From: Sanguinoderma infundibulare
Lineage: Eukaryota > Basidiomycota > Agaricomycetes > Polyporales > Polyporaceae
Direction of reading: 5' to 3'
Assembly (NCBI GenBank): GCA_032821775.1
Contig: JAVLRN010000002.1
Coordinates: 3,162,001 to 3,226,000, forward strand
DNA length: 64,000 nt
In this document: piece after piece, positions 22,816 through 34,050 of the stretch
Layout: each line of letters starts with the position of its first letter
Position numbering within the stretch: position 1 is the stretch's first letter
Notes under the pieces: generated by a model
Databases searched by the model: none
The model's input: only the letters and a program-made list of their open reading frames with translations
Told to the model about the DNA's origin: nothing
Position numbers and translations under genes: made by a program

Positions 22816-24672
22816 GTGATCGCTTCATGGCCTCCCAAGCGGTTCTTCCACTTCGAGTGTATTATGTGGTTATAATTCTCTACGAAGATCCGCTCCGCTT
22901 GCGATCTCGCTTATTTTCATGTTTCACCGAGTAAAATCCCCCGGCTTGGGGTCTCGGAGGAGAGCTCGGCGGAGATGAGTTAAATGGATGGTTCGTTATC
23001 TGCAGCGCTATCTCGTGCAGCTAATGACGAGCACCTCGCCGCTGCCAGATGTATTAAACACTGCTCGTGCCGGAATTGCTCATAATTATCTGAAGCTTAC
23101 GGGCTTTGCGATTCGAACATACTCGTGTTCCCGGCACGACGCTCGATGTTGCGGGCGAAGTCCGATGGAATTCGCATTGATGAATCCGTAATTCTCTTGC
23201 ACCACCGACTTCTAAGACTCAGCATCCGTACTTGAACTTCTCTTCTTCCGCTTCACTTCCCATGAACCGGAACGTGCATAAGGCACAGACTGGGTGCGGG
23301 TGCCAGTGCCCCCTCGCCATGTACGTTGTGAGAGAATCGCAGGAAGGGAATAGCTGGCGAAGGCGTGAGGGCGGAGCCGCGATGGCATGAGAAGCGAAGG
23401 GGCGGACTTCTCTTCCACATATCAGCGCCCATCGAGTAAGGCCTGCGAGAATTGAGGATCTTCCACCGCGGTCTATATGTCGTCCCCACGCCACGGACGT
23501 CGTATCCACATTTTTCACTACGCCCGCGCTGTCTCAGACTGCGTTGCACGAATCGAAACCGAGCGTGCTTCCGCGAGATTGTAGGTGAGCCAAAGCGCAT
23601 GATGGCGGACGGCTTCGTGGCTGTTGCATAGCGACATATCTTACGAGGAGGACAGGGAAGCCTCAAGAAGCGTAGGAAGCATGCCGAGGCGGAGTCTTCG
23701 TGATCGGTGGGATGGGAGCATGAAAAGAGATTGGTGGAGTACCCTGCGCCCTGGACCTTATTTCCTTCGGGCTCTCTACTCGGTTGATTGTTCTGACAAT
23801 CCCGCGCAGCAGTATGGAACCGGTCGACAGTAACGCCTTCGCGTGCGGCTAATGGTTGTGTTTGAGAAATGATTGGCCAGACCCGCAGCCTCGCGAGTAT
23901 CCGCTTTTCGCTGCCGTTATGTCCGAATTGACTATCGTCATCTCCGGGTTCGAAAAACGTCAGCAGAGAATACAAATATCATGGCGGTGGGCTGAGGTAC
24001 GTAACTTCCTTCGGAGAAGTGTGCTCTTTGACATCTGCCGGGGTGCCTGCCGGGCCACTCAGCGATGTCCTTTCCGGTGGGCATGTATCCTGCGCACTAA
24101 TTCCAACCCTTGTCACTGGCCGTCTCAGTTCGATTCCCGATTGTTCTCGGTCTCATTGCGAGGAACAATTGCGTCGGGCTTCTTTGATGTGTCATTTAAA
24201 AATTTGACCCTCGGATGCATGGCATGCCAGGGTACGCGATGCGCAAGAAGCGCGATGGTAAAGCCGCTTCCCAGTCATCCACCAGGGCGGAAATTTAAAT
24301 TTCCCCAGATTGAGATCAGCTCCGCTGTCCCGTCCGGGTACGGTGCGCCATGTGGTGTGGGGGTGAAGGTGGGGTATGATCGCTTCCGAGTGCAGTGGCG
24401 ACACATCGTACTGCGCAGTTAAGGCTACAGTTCGAAAGTTCACAGGACAGCCACACCGGGTCCGAGAATTGCGCCATAATATCCCTCACGCTTATGGTGC
24501 CAGACGCTGCTGATCACTGCAGCTGAGAAGAATATCGGTAACTTTAATGTCGACGTTCAAACTGTTAAATTTGAGGTCCGGGATCTACGGAGGGAACGGT
24601 CGCACCACCCCGTCCCTCTCTCCCTCCATCGGTGTTGGTCAACCTCCAGAGGTGGAAAGTCTGCCAACGACA
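22816..24672. other. Spacer of duplication copy 2
   Basis: No gene supported. Diverged copy of the copy-1 spacer; the right end holds the promoter of the second small C2H2 gene. Confidence 0.5.
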
Positions 24673-25063
24673 ATGTCCCACCTCGTGCCTCTTCCCGCTG
24701 CTCGACCGGACAAGATGGTATTCGTGTGCCACGATTGCCACAAAGGTAAGTATTATTTGAGATAGTCTCATGTAATGGCTCGAGTATGCGGGGATCAGGG
24801 CTCACGACGCGCTTTCAGAGTACACTCGGATGTCGTCCTTGAACCAGCACCGGAACGAGAAGCACAACCCGTCGTTTTTCAAGTTGGCTTGCACGGTGTG
24901 CTGGAAGGAGTATACGCGGATGTCATCCCTGAACGAGCACTGGCACAAAAAGCATGGCCTGACGCCCTTCGTCAAGCATCCATGCCCAATGTGCCAGAAG
25001 ACGTACACGAAGAAGCACGACCTCAAGCGACACCTCAAGGAGCATGAGAAAGCAGGCAGATGA
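24673..25063 (+). CDS. Small three-finger C2H2 zinc-finger protein, 105 aa (copy 2)
   Basis: Paralogue of the gene at 20880. Fingers: CHDCHK-EYTRMSSLNQH, CTVCWKEYTRMSSLNEH, CPMCQKTYTKKHDLKRH. The third has an H-x3-H ending (HLKEH) where copy 1 has H-x4-H. Intron 24746-24818 is in the same place and phase (phase 1 within finger 1). ATG 24673, TGA 25061. All zinc ligands are kept and the frame is open, in contrast to the wrecked DUF4419 gene beside it. Confidence 0.82.
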
Positions 25064-26416
25064 TTGTGGTGCGCCCCCTGTAGTTGTGTGCAACATACCC
25101 TCTTCCTCAAGCCCGCGTTGTTGCCCACAGCTGAAGCACGAGACAAGTTTTCTCGTGCCCTAGCTGAGTTGTGCTATAACACGTTGAGTCTTGGGTTTTG
25201 AAGTGTAGTCATGCTTCGCGCTCGCTTTCGATGCTGTCCCCCCAATCCGCGGTCAAGCAGAATGTACTCGACTGTATGCCGATGTACCATTATACCACTG
25301 CAGATACTGGCTGTGATTATCTACATTGTGGACTCGACCTGGACTCACGTAACAAATTTGACGGAGTATTGGCCCTTGAAAAGCTTTGATTCCAAGTGAT
25401 AACGCAGCAGAAAACGCGTTTGAAGCTGTTTGAACGCGTCGTGCAGGTTCGGCTCCTGGTACACGTGATCGCGGCCCACTGGGTACACAGAATCGAACGA
25501 GATAACCCCCAAAACCATCCTGCAGCGCGAATACCCTCGATTCTTCTGGCAAGCGCGTGTTTTCGCGATCACGTAGCAATGGAGCATGTAGAAGGAAGGA
25601 AGACAACCACGTACTGTACTTGAGGTAAACATCGACCCCTTCTTCACCGGGTCCACCAGCCTGAGAGACTCCTGGTAATGCCATGGCAACTGACGGATGT
25701 TTGTAGATGAACGTTGTGCGAAGGGTAGCTTCAGGTGTGCAGTAATCTGGTTGTCAAACGCAATTCTCGATGGCGGCAGGTGTTTAGAAAGCATTCGGGC
25801 TGGTAAAGACAAGACCCAGCGAGAGATGGGAGACCAGTGGGAGACGTCCGAGAAAACCCTCTGTGGTGGGCGCTTCAGTGGTGCCTAATGACATCGACCA
25901 GATCGGGGGCAATCTGGGCGGCGATCGCCCGGTCATCGGCTGCTTCACACCCGAGGTTTTCTGCTCAACGTTCGCGCTCACACTCAGCCCATCCGTCTCC
26001 CTAGCCAGCCATGCAAGTCCCCCCATGCCGTGCCCCCATGTACCTCTGCGAGTCTGATACCTTCGCCGCTCGAAATTAGCAGCCCTCTGCTCGAATCCCG
26101 ATTTCTCACGTCCATGCGGCACGTTCCGTGCAGGATCTGCAGCGCAGGCAGCCGCGTGTCGCCGCAGACGTTTTCGACGCTCGATATATCTCCCCTTTCT
26201 CCCAGGACTAGCATCCGAACGGGTAAGGCGCGCACGTTGTGGGACGAAGGAAGCAAAGAAGCTGCTTGCTGCAGCGAGCTGCAGGAGGGATAGCGCTTGA
26301 CGCGGATAATGGTGAGTGCTCATACTGGAGTCGGACGTGTTCGTTTCCCCGTCCTCTTCGTCGCCCTCACTTCTCACAGTCGCTTCACCCTCTATATCAC
26401 TGCTGTCGTTAACGCT
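25064..26416. other. Gene-free stretch upstream of TF2
   Basis: The first 250 nt are the duplicated 3' flank of the small C2H2 gene. About 26000-26105 resembles 21860-21960. The last 200 nt are pyrimidine-rich, as expected for a fungal promoter/leader. No gene supported. Confidence 0.5.
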
Positions 26417-27540
26417 ATGAACGCTGTTCCTTTCTACGCTTCTGGCACAGTCGACTTCCCTGACCCCGCAAGTTCCAGCGTCAATCAAAGCAGAGTGGTT
26501 GATTTTGACGGCGGGTATACGCACCCCTTCTCCATCGATGACTTCGACAACGATGTCGACACAAGCTTCGGGTCCGACGGCTTTATTCCATATGACTCAT
26601 TCCTCGACCTATATGGTGAAGCGGATTGGACAGCCATGTACGAGTACAACAACCCATTCGCTTTTCCTCCTGCCATCACCCCGCCGAGCGATAACACGTC
26701 GAGCACCGGCGAGCCGCTCTCCCCACTCTCGGACTTCACGGCTTTTGACTCGCCCATGTCCATGATGCCGCCCGACCTCGAGTTCTCTGGTTCTTGCGGC
26801 ATGATCGACACGCCCTCCCAAATCATGAACTACGCGGTCTGCGGCCTCGACACGGTAGACACCCCCGCCCCCGCGTTGTCCAGGCCGCCGAACTCGTCAG
26901 CACCCTTTCATCCCTTCTCCGGCTACGGGCGTCCATCGCAGCCCTTCTTTGGCGCTGCGGCAGATGTCGATAGTCCCCCTTCACCTAAGCAGGAGGTGCA
27001 TGTGAGCGCAGGAGAGCTCCCGTTCACATTCACGTTCCCGCCAATCGTCGCTATCGCTGATGCCGTGACGGAGGACGCTCATGCGACCCCGCATGAGGAG
27101 GAGGTGGAGACGAAAGCCCACGCGCCTCGAGGCGCAGTCAAGCGCGAATATACCGACGACGATACCTCCAGCGACGACTCGGAGGACGTAGGTCGAAAGC
27201 CCGCGAAGCGTGGTCGTCGCCGCCAGGACACGACACGAAAGTACGCTTGTAACCTTTGCGAGTCCGGTGGGTAGCTTCCTCTCATCCTACTTTCCGTTCA
27301 GATGATGAAACGTGCACGCCCTCGACAGTGTTCGCGAGATCGTATAACCTCAACGTGCATCTGGCAGCCGTGCACGAGGGCAAGCGCAACCACGTTTGCC
27401 CGAATGCCAACTGCCAGAAGGCATTTTCGCGCAAACATGACCTCGTGCGCCACGAACAGAGTCGACACACCAACTTGGGGTCGCCGCGTCGCAAGCCCGC
27501 GAACGGGGAGCCCAAGAAGAACGTCAAGAAAAAGAACTAG
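26417..27540 (+). CDS. C2H2 zinc-finger transcription factor TF2, 353 aa
   Basis: Same architecture as TF1: a long Ser/Pro/Asp-rich N-terminus, an acidic-basic linker (DDDTSSDDSEDVGRKPAKRGR), then two fingers, CNLCES-VFARSYNLNVH-x4-H and CPNANCQKAFSRKHDLVRH-x4-H, and a Lys-rich end (KKNVKKKN). Intron 27267-27328 splits finger 1 in phase 1 after CES; splicing restores the 12-residue Cys-His spacing exactly. ATG 26417 (MNAVPFYAS) is chosen because upstream sequence is pyrimidine-rich leader; an in-frame ATG at 26309 is the alternative. Likely a nuclear regulator with unknown targets. Confidence 0.82.
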
Positions 27541-29496
27541 GCCCAGGAGTGACGATTCCTGGTACTTCTTTTCCATCCCCCCTCTTCTCTGGACTTCTCT
27601 TGTTCCATCGCTGATGCGCCTTTTCGTCTGCAGGAATCCCCGGGTCGCGCTCATTAGTCCCGTAAAATCCCTCGAGTTGATCACCCACCGTGAGCGCGCA
27701 GCTGTCGTGTTGCGCTCTCAATATTGGTGATTGACTCGCGACGAGGGCTTCTATGCGGCTTTTGGACGGGAGGACTGGCGCGTATGTCTGCGATGTGGGA
27801 AGGCTGTGTTTCGGCTGCGCCGGCGGGCGGACCTTCCCTTCGGAGAGGTATGCGCGTGGGTTTTGGGACTTGTTCGCTTTCTTGATCACGTTTCGGCTCG
27901 GCTTGGTTCCGTTGTGTCTTGATGCGTATTTGCGATGAGCTTTTGCTGAACGAGTGGTGTGTTGTTGTCGTATGTTGCCAATATCTGCTCTCAAAATCTC
28001 GCTGTGTTGTTGTACTTGACTCGTACCTCTGTTGTCGTCCTTTCTCGCTTTCGTTGTATGCTGTCTTGACTTCGTTTTGTGCACATATCGCGTTACATGC
28101 TACGGTTCTTAATGCAGCTTGCTACTCGAACACGATTTTGTGTCATACACCTTGTGAAGCCGCGTTGGCCATACACAAGTCGCCCTGCGTGAAAGGCGAT
28201 GCTGCTTGGGTGTTGTGTAGCGATCGGATCTGGACCAAAACGTGATCGGGCCGGATCCGAAAACGTGGCTTTGCTTATGTAGCGCCCTCCGTTGCTCCAG
28301 CTTGCGCACTCCTGCTACGGACGGTCATGTCGAGTGCTCGCGGTGAGCGGATGCAACTGGTATGCGGATGAAATCTCCAGATTTTTGAAGTGGCTGAACC
28401 ATGCATGCGCAGGTGCAATTACAAATGCCAGCGCAAATGCCTCGGCGTGTTCACCAGCGGCACGTCTTCATGCTGAGACTCGTACCTTGTGGGCGCTGAT
28501 GATGCAGTAGTGCCCCACCTCGTCAGTCTGTCTTGCGTTCCTCAAACTATCCTCCTTCTTTTACACTGAAAATGCAAACAGAAGATAGTCACGACCAATC
28601 ATATCAGCCGGCTGCACCAAGTACAACTTTCCGTTCTTCAAAACTAATGTCGACCGTGAACGTCAGACTCCCCCGGCTCAGGCTCATGGCGATCCTTATA
28701 CCCACGACACAGGCTAGTCAATGTCGGAATGTACCGTCCTTTGCGTCCATTCCGGGAGAGGGCCCTGAATCCTGCTATTAACACGGCCACGGTAAGTCAA
28801 CCATCAGGCAGGCTTCCTCCAAGTCGACGCGCACATGGTCGATTGGCGACCAGTCCTTCTCTTAAGGAGACTGTGGCGCATCTCGCAGAAGGCGCGCTGG
28901 CTGGGTCCGTCTGCTGTGCCTCCGGCCACGCGAGGAGCTCCGGAGGCTGGATTGAGCTTGACTGTGTGGGCCTCCTGCCAGAGGTGCTCGTCAGATTTGA
29001 TTTGATTTCCATTCTTCCATCCTCGTTGATGTATGTGCGGTTTGAATCCAATATGGATCGTGGCACCCTAGGATGTGCTTGTATTGCCACCGACTGGATG
29101 AGAGGGCGCGGTGGGCGGCGCGAAGTTGATCGCGCGGCCTACCGAGACCCTTTGTACTTTTGGGTGGCATAGTGAGCGTCCCAGCTTATATACCGTCTTA
29201 TTCCGGCCATGGCGTTTCCTGTCTCATGGGGGCACGAATTGCTGCCGAGTTCCCACGAACCGCGTTGCAGACCACATGTGGCTTCAACCGACGCCTGCGT
29301 ATAAACACGTTCCGATTAGCTTAGAGTTCGTAGATTGCATTTACTGCAGGAGGCTGCGCAACCTCAGAAAAAGAAGGCGCTGATGACTCGAGTCATGAGA
29401 CACCGATATATGGTCAGGCTCTCATAAAGACCAACTCGTGTGGACTCCCTCTCACAGCGACATTCGCCCCTTCATCCCTTACTCCTTCTACGCCCC
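27541..29496. other. Gene-free stretch between TF2 and TF3
   Basis: About 1.95 kb. The left part is AT-richer 3' flank of TF2, and the right 150 nt is the TF3 leader. Open frames inside start with non-ATG codons or have no recognisable features. Nothing supported. Confidence 0.45.
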
Positions 29497-30389
29497 ATGT
29501 TCCATTCTTATTCAACAGAAACTTTCTGCTATGCTCCCCTAGTATCCTCGGATCGGGGTCCTCTCAGCGATTTCCCAATCTCGATGTCCGGCGATGGATT
29601 CGTCTCATCGGATGGGACGTCGTTCCCGGGAGGCGCCGCCGTTTCTAATCATTCCTTCGCTGTCGACCCCACTCTCCTTTACGCAGACCCACGACGCACG
29701 GGAAGCATGTCCATGGCTCCGCCGTCATCCTTATCCGAAGCCCTGCCAACGCTTGGCCCCCCCTACGGTACACAACAATGGAGCTCCCTCTTTTCGCAAA
29801 ACGACCCGTCCGTCTATTCGCCGTCGTGCGAACCGGGGGCAGTCCAGCCCACGGAGATGTTTACTCCGACTCCTCCGTATTCTGGTGACTTGGAGCCCGA
29901 CCTCCCTATGCATACGAGTTTCCCCGCTCAACAGCCTTCCTTTGCCACTTCTCCGCGGTCACCCTCTTCCCCCGGGCCCATGCTCTTCGATGTCTACTCC
30001 CTTCTGGTGGATCCCCGGTCTGGAGAGAGATATTACCGGTGCGCACTGTGTGGGATGTGTACGTGTTGCATTCCTACGACCAGCCATTCAACACCCTTAT
30101 TGACACATCATTCGTGGCAGGTATCCTAGGGCGCGTGTCGAACTTCTGGGATCACTTTTCCACGCACAACCCTGAACGTCCGCGCTTCGCATGCGATCAG
30201 CCAGACTGTGGTCGCAGTTACTCCAAGCGTAGCGACCTGAAGCGTCACACCGAGATGAATCACTTCATGACGCGTCCGAAGAGAGGCTCCGCCGCAAGGG
30301 GCGGTGTGTCCAAACCCCGCAGAACCCAAACCAAGACTTGCGTTTGGTACGTCTCGTCAGTCTCGACTGTGGCTTGCTGCGAAATCTAA
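29497..30389 (+). CDS. C2H2 zinc-finger transcription factor TF3, 276 aa
   Basis: Third member of the TF1/TF2 type. Ser/Pro-rich N-terminus (MFHSYSTETF start), then CALCGM, an intron (30059-30120; GTACGT donor, TTGACAC branch, CAG acceptor), and the remainder of finger 1 (ILGRVSNFWDHFSTH). Finger 2 is CDQPDCGRSYSKRSDLKRH with a final H. Spliced in phase 1 like its relatives, finger 1 has 13 residues between the second Cys and first His instead of 12, and H-x3-H, so it may be weakened. ATG 29497 is used; the longer frame begins at a GTG (29440). Near the end a GTACGT at 30345 could begin another intron; splicing there would give a slightly shorter C-terminus. Confidence 0.72.
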
Positions 30390-30851
30390 CCTTCGTGTAC
30401 CACCGCCAGAAGGAGGTTCTACCCTGAACCCTCCTCACGAAAACCATAGGGTTCTTGTGCGACATGCAAATCATCCGATTTTCCATGTGGCGGCGAGAAC
30501 CATATGGTTTTCGACAGGCGAGATCGCTCGTCGGGCTTTCCTACCTATTTGTTGGACCTCAATGGATGTGGCATTGTTGGCGCGAATAGGTACGAAAGCT
30601 CGATTGGCTACGCTCCCTACGAAGTTTAGTCTTGTGGCTTGGCTGTACTTGTATGAATTCAGATTTCGCTGTCGCGTTTCTCGTGCTGGCAGGCTTCTCT
30701 CGCTGTTCCCGCTTCCTTCCCCCTTCGCAGAGCGTCTCCGTTGTTTCGTGTATAGAACGGGGTTCCGTGTATGATACAGATGTACAGAAATTGATGGCAA
30801 GGTACTACTTGCCTCCGCACCGAAATATTCCATCGTCACTACAGTTAGCTC
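30390..30851. other. Convergent 3' region
   Basis: TF3 (plus) and the DUF6533 gene (minus) end here tail to tail. Nothing else supported. Confidence 0.5.
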
Positions 30852-32627
30852 TTAGGCTTTCACGTCTGTTCGCATACACAACTCAATCTCGTTATCATTA
30901 TCATAGGATGGGTCTTCGTGAGGAGGGTGCAGCGTAAGGTAACTCCACGTAGTGTCCGCGCCGTAAACGATCACAGTGTCGCCCGCTAGTCTGGTTGGAC
31001 CCCGAGATTCATGTTGCAGTGGTGCCTGAAGGGCTGCGGGTCCTGGCACGGTTTGGGCGAGTCGTGATTCCCGAACCGATCTTGCATCCGCAGCTTCGTG
31101 CAAGTCGAGAATAAATCGACATGTGAGAATGGCGCTGAACCTGAATCGATTGGACGAATAATCCATTGCTCATCAGTGCGACGAGGAATTGGATTTCATA
31201 GTCTCTGTGGACGCACGCGGATATCCAGATCGTCATGATGTGGATGAGCTATATGGGCCGGTCAGCTCGAACGGGAGCGGCGGTGGAGAGTGCAAGTTGG
31301 TAGACGCACCACGACCTCTCTGATCCAGATCAGGCTGAGTAAATGCACGATAGAGAGCACCCTGTGACATCCATGATAGTGAACACCTTTCTAGATATCT
31401 AAAGGCTCTGTCCGGGCTTACGCAAAATACAAAACGCCTGACGGACCAATCATTCGTCAAGTACAAGTTTCAAAGATAGACTTGTCCCAGCTGCTTACCG
31501 TTTCGAAGCAAACTGATAGTCAAGGTCGGTCCCGCAAAGCTGACCGCAGCAGGCGCGCACGGTCGTACTGGCCATGTGCGAATCCAAGTCACGACGACGA
31601 CGAGGATATCCGCCGCCATGGTGCACAAACGCGCTCCGATTATAGCACTGACAAACGTCATGTCAGCAAGCGAAACAGAACCCCGTCCGCCGGGGGACGG
31701 CTACGACTACACACACTTCTCGTACACCACATGCGATATAGTGGCCTGCATGGTACAAGAATCAAATGGTGCGACGATGACTTTCGATTCCCCAAACGCC
31801 TCCACCTGCGAAATGTGGTTTAAAGACGTTCGACGGCACTCGACAATGATTGTGCGAAGCTCACCAGTATGGCTATGGGGTTAACAATCCCCAGAACCAG
31901 GACTCCGAGGAACACATAAACGTTCCGGTCCCAGAGGGCATATGCGCGGAGGCTGGAGAAGACTGGCAGTCGGTCAGCATGGCATCTCGCTACAACGTGC
32001 TAAGTAGGGAATCCTACATGCAGAGGCGAGGATCGAGATGTCGATGGAAATCAGTGCGATGCTTCCCAGCCCGAAACAACTTCATGATTTGAGTGTGAGC
32101 CGACCTGTTTGTCCGGGCATACTTCTGTATTAGACTCACATCTGGCCCATCATATACGTGATCAGTGTGACGCTCGATCGTTACCTACTCGTGCGGAAGA
32201 CATACCTCGGTCGACTTCCCAGCAGCGGGTCCAAGAAACGCGGCGAATGGCGCAATGAAGACCAGCATCGGGTAGCGGATGGCGTAGAAAATGAGAGCCG
32301 AACCGGATATGCCACGGCTCCAGATGTAGCGCACCTCGCGGTCGAGCGTCAGGAAGTAGTCGTAGCACAGTAGCGCTACGTCCAAACAGAATAATGAGTG
32401 AATAGAATAACGCGCAAATTTGTAAATGGTGCTTCACCAATGACCGCATACGACAGCGCAACAACAACACTACTGAGAACATACATGGCTGGAATGAGTA
32501 TAAACCACCTCCGTCCCGGAGCGTATGCGGTAGTTGCTCACCGAGCTTTAAGCTGCTCTGGGAGGCTCGGATCATCCACCGGGATGAGAGTGGATTGCGC
32601 GGTCCGTTCCCGGAAGATTAAGTTCAT
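30852..32627 (-). CDS. DUF6533 multi-pass membrane protein (gene 1)
   Basis: Family of basidiomycete seven-helix-like membrane proteins of unknown function. Hallmark YDYFLTLDREVRYIWSRG (about 32310-32375), then FYAIRYPMLVF, SLRAYALWDRNVY, TCRFILDLHEAADAR near the C-terminus, and a polar tail ending MRTDVKA. Many small exons: start ATG 32627; introns 32473-32541, 32376-32437, 32142-32205, 32080-32139, then 3' of 32018 and further ones. To keep frame, exon 32206-32375 and exon 32018-32079 must be joined through a 2-nt micro-exon (32140-32141, AT, flanked by AG and GTGAGT). A small 16-nt exon encodes the GVLYF helix piece. The second DUF6533 gene shares these exon lengths (35, 170, 2, 62). The first exon is the least certain part. 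Confidence 0.75.
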
Positions 32628-33501
32628 GCCGGTTGCGGAATCACGACGCGTGTCCAGGTCTACCGATCCCGAAGTACGCGAGATAGATGACGCGGCGAAC
32701 GCAACTCGTCCAACATGCGACTCGGAGCAGAGCTGATGGGGGAGAGACCGTGTGAGCACACACAAGGTCTGTGCAGGAGAGCGTATAAGTACTTGCTTCT
32801 GAAAGACGCGCACGCAGCGACTTCGTGAGAAGCGCAAGAGTGGGACGCCCTCCTTTTAATCAATCAGGTGCACATCTGCGCCGGTGGTGCCACTAGAGGT
32901 GAAGTTGATCATTAATCCTGGCGGAAAATGTCGTAAGCCGTACTGTGCAGGCCCGAACATTCCGGCGTAGAATGTACACGGCGTATACGACAAGATTATC
33001 CATTCGCAATCACAGGTGTACTCACCTCAGCGACGCACTGCCCAAATGCCCCCAGACGCTTCGCATTGCCCAGGCCCAGGGAGGTACCGTCAAGTCGCCA
33101 CTGCAGACAGATGGCAAACGAGGTTAGACATAGCTGGTTAGTCCGAAAATTGAGTACGCGGTGACGCTATTCGACCAGCTACGGTGTAGATAGGGAAACA
33201 GCTCCCATCAGGGTGGCACAGCCGAATGAATTTCAAACTCACGCGTAATACGATCAGCTAGGGGGTTCAGCGTTGGCATTGTGAATGGGCGATCGGGATG
33301 AGCTCACCTTCGACCTCGGTCCTTGAGCCTTGAACAAGCCTGGGAAAGACCGATCTTGAATTCCATCGTCGCCAGTTCCTGCGCACAGGAAAAACACCAT
33401 TATCTTCCTCGCGTATCACTCACGCTCGACGTTCGCCGTGGCCTTCAACTCATACCCGTGGGTTGGATATTGTCCTCGTCATTTGAACTGGTCCACAAAG
33501 T
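32628..33501. other. Gene-free stretch
   Basis: Upstream region of the DUF6533 gene followed by unassigned sequence with only short open frames. Nothing supported. Confidence 0.45.
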
Positions 33502-34050
33502 CTAGGTGACGACACCGTCGACTGACGGCATTTTCGTCTTCCCCGCCCTTCCCGGCGTGGCCACCGAATATCTGGACCGCTTCTTGATGACCAACCGCCG
33601 AAAGGTTTCGTGAAGGGCTGCTAAACGTGCGGATCTGGGCAAACGTGAACTTTTCGCTGGAGGGATAGGGGAAGGAATAGTTCCGGGATGGTCGAAGCAT
33701 ACAAAGGTGAGGTCGCGCAAATGGGGAACTTTGCGCAGTAGCGCACAGCACACCTCCGCAGAGACGGGGCAGCGGGAACAATGACAAGAACGCGAGTCGA
33801 AGAGGGTGACCTCATGTATGCTGGAGGAAAGGTCTGGCCTAGCATCCAGGAGCCGTAGGAAGTCATCCAGGCGGGTGGGGGCCCCGTACACGTCCAACAC
33901 AATAGAGCCGAATGGATGATGCTGGGAGACATTGGCGACAGACAGGGATTGCAGGGAAAGAAGGGGTCGGGGACTCGGGTGCAAGTCGAATGTCTGGTCT
34001 GGCCATCGCGTAAGACTTCCGGCGGACGTCAGGCCTCTGTCAACGTGTGT
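33502..34050 (-). pseudogene. F-box-like protein fragment
   Basis: Minus-strand open frame with the pattern seen in basidiomycete F-box proteins after the F-box: a short exposed segment, then GAPTRLDDFLRLLDARPDL, SSIHEVTLFDS and VPHLRDLTFVCF, all leucine-rich. No F-box, no ATG at the head (the frame begins with TTG) and no clear upstream exon, so this looks truncated. A C-terminal intron could exist after the PIPPAKS region. Could also be an unrecognised exon of a larger gene. Confidence 0.4.

Larger units (their letters stand above)
21979..25310 (+). repeat. Tandem duplication unit, copy 2
   Basis: Second copy of the DUF4419 + small C2H2 unit (copy 1 at 18490-21540). Coding parts of the zinc-finger gene are highly alike; spacer and DUF4419 parts are clearly diverged, so selection has kept the finger gene. 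Confidence 0.8.

Noticed and set aside
28729..29172. 147-codon plus frame between TF2 and TF3
   Set aside because: No domain, no paralogue, composition like translated non-coding sequence.
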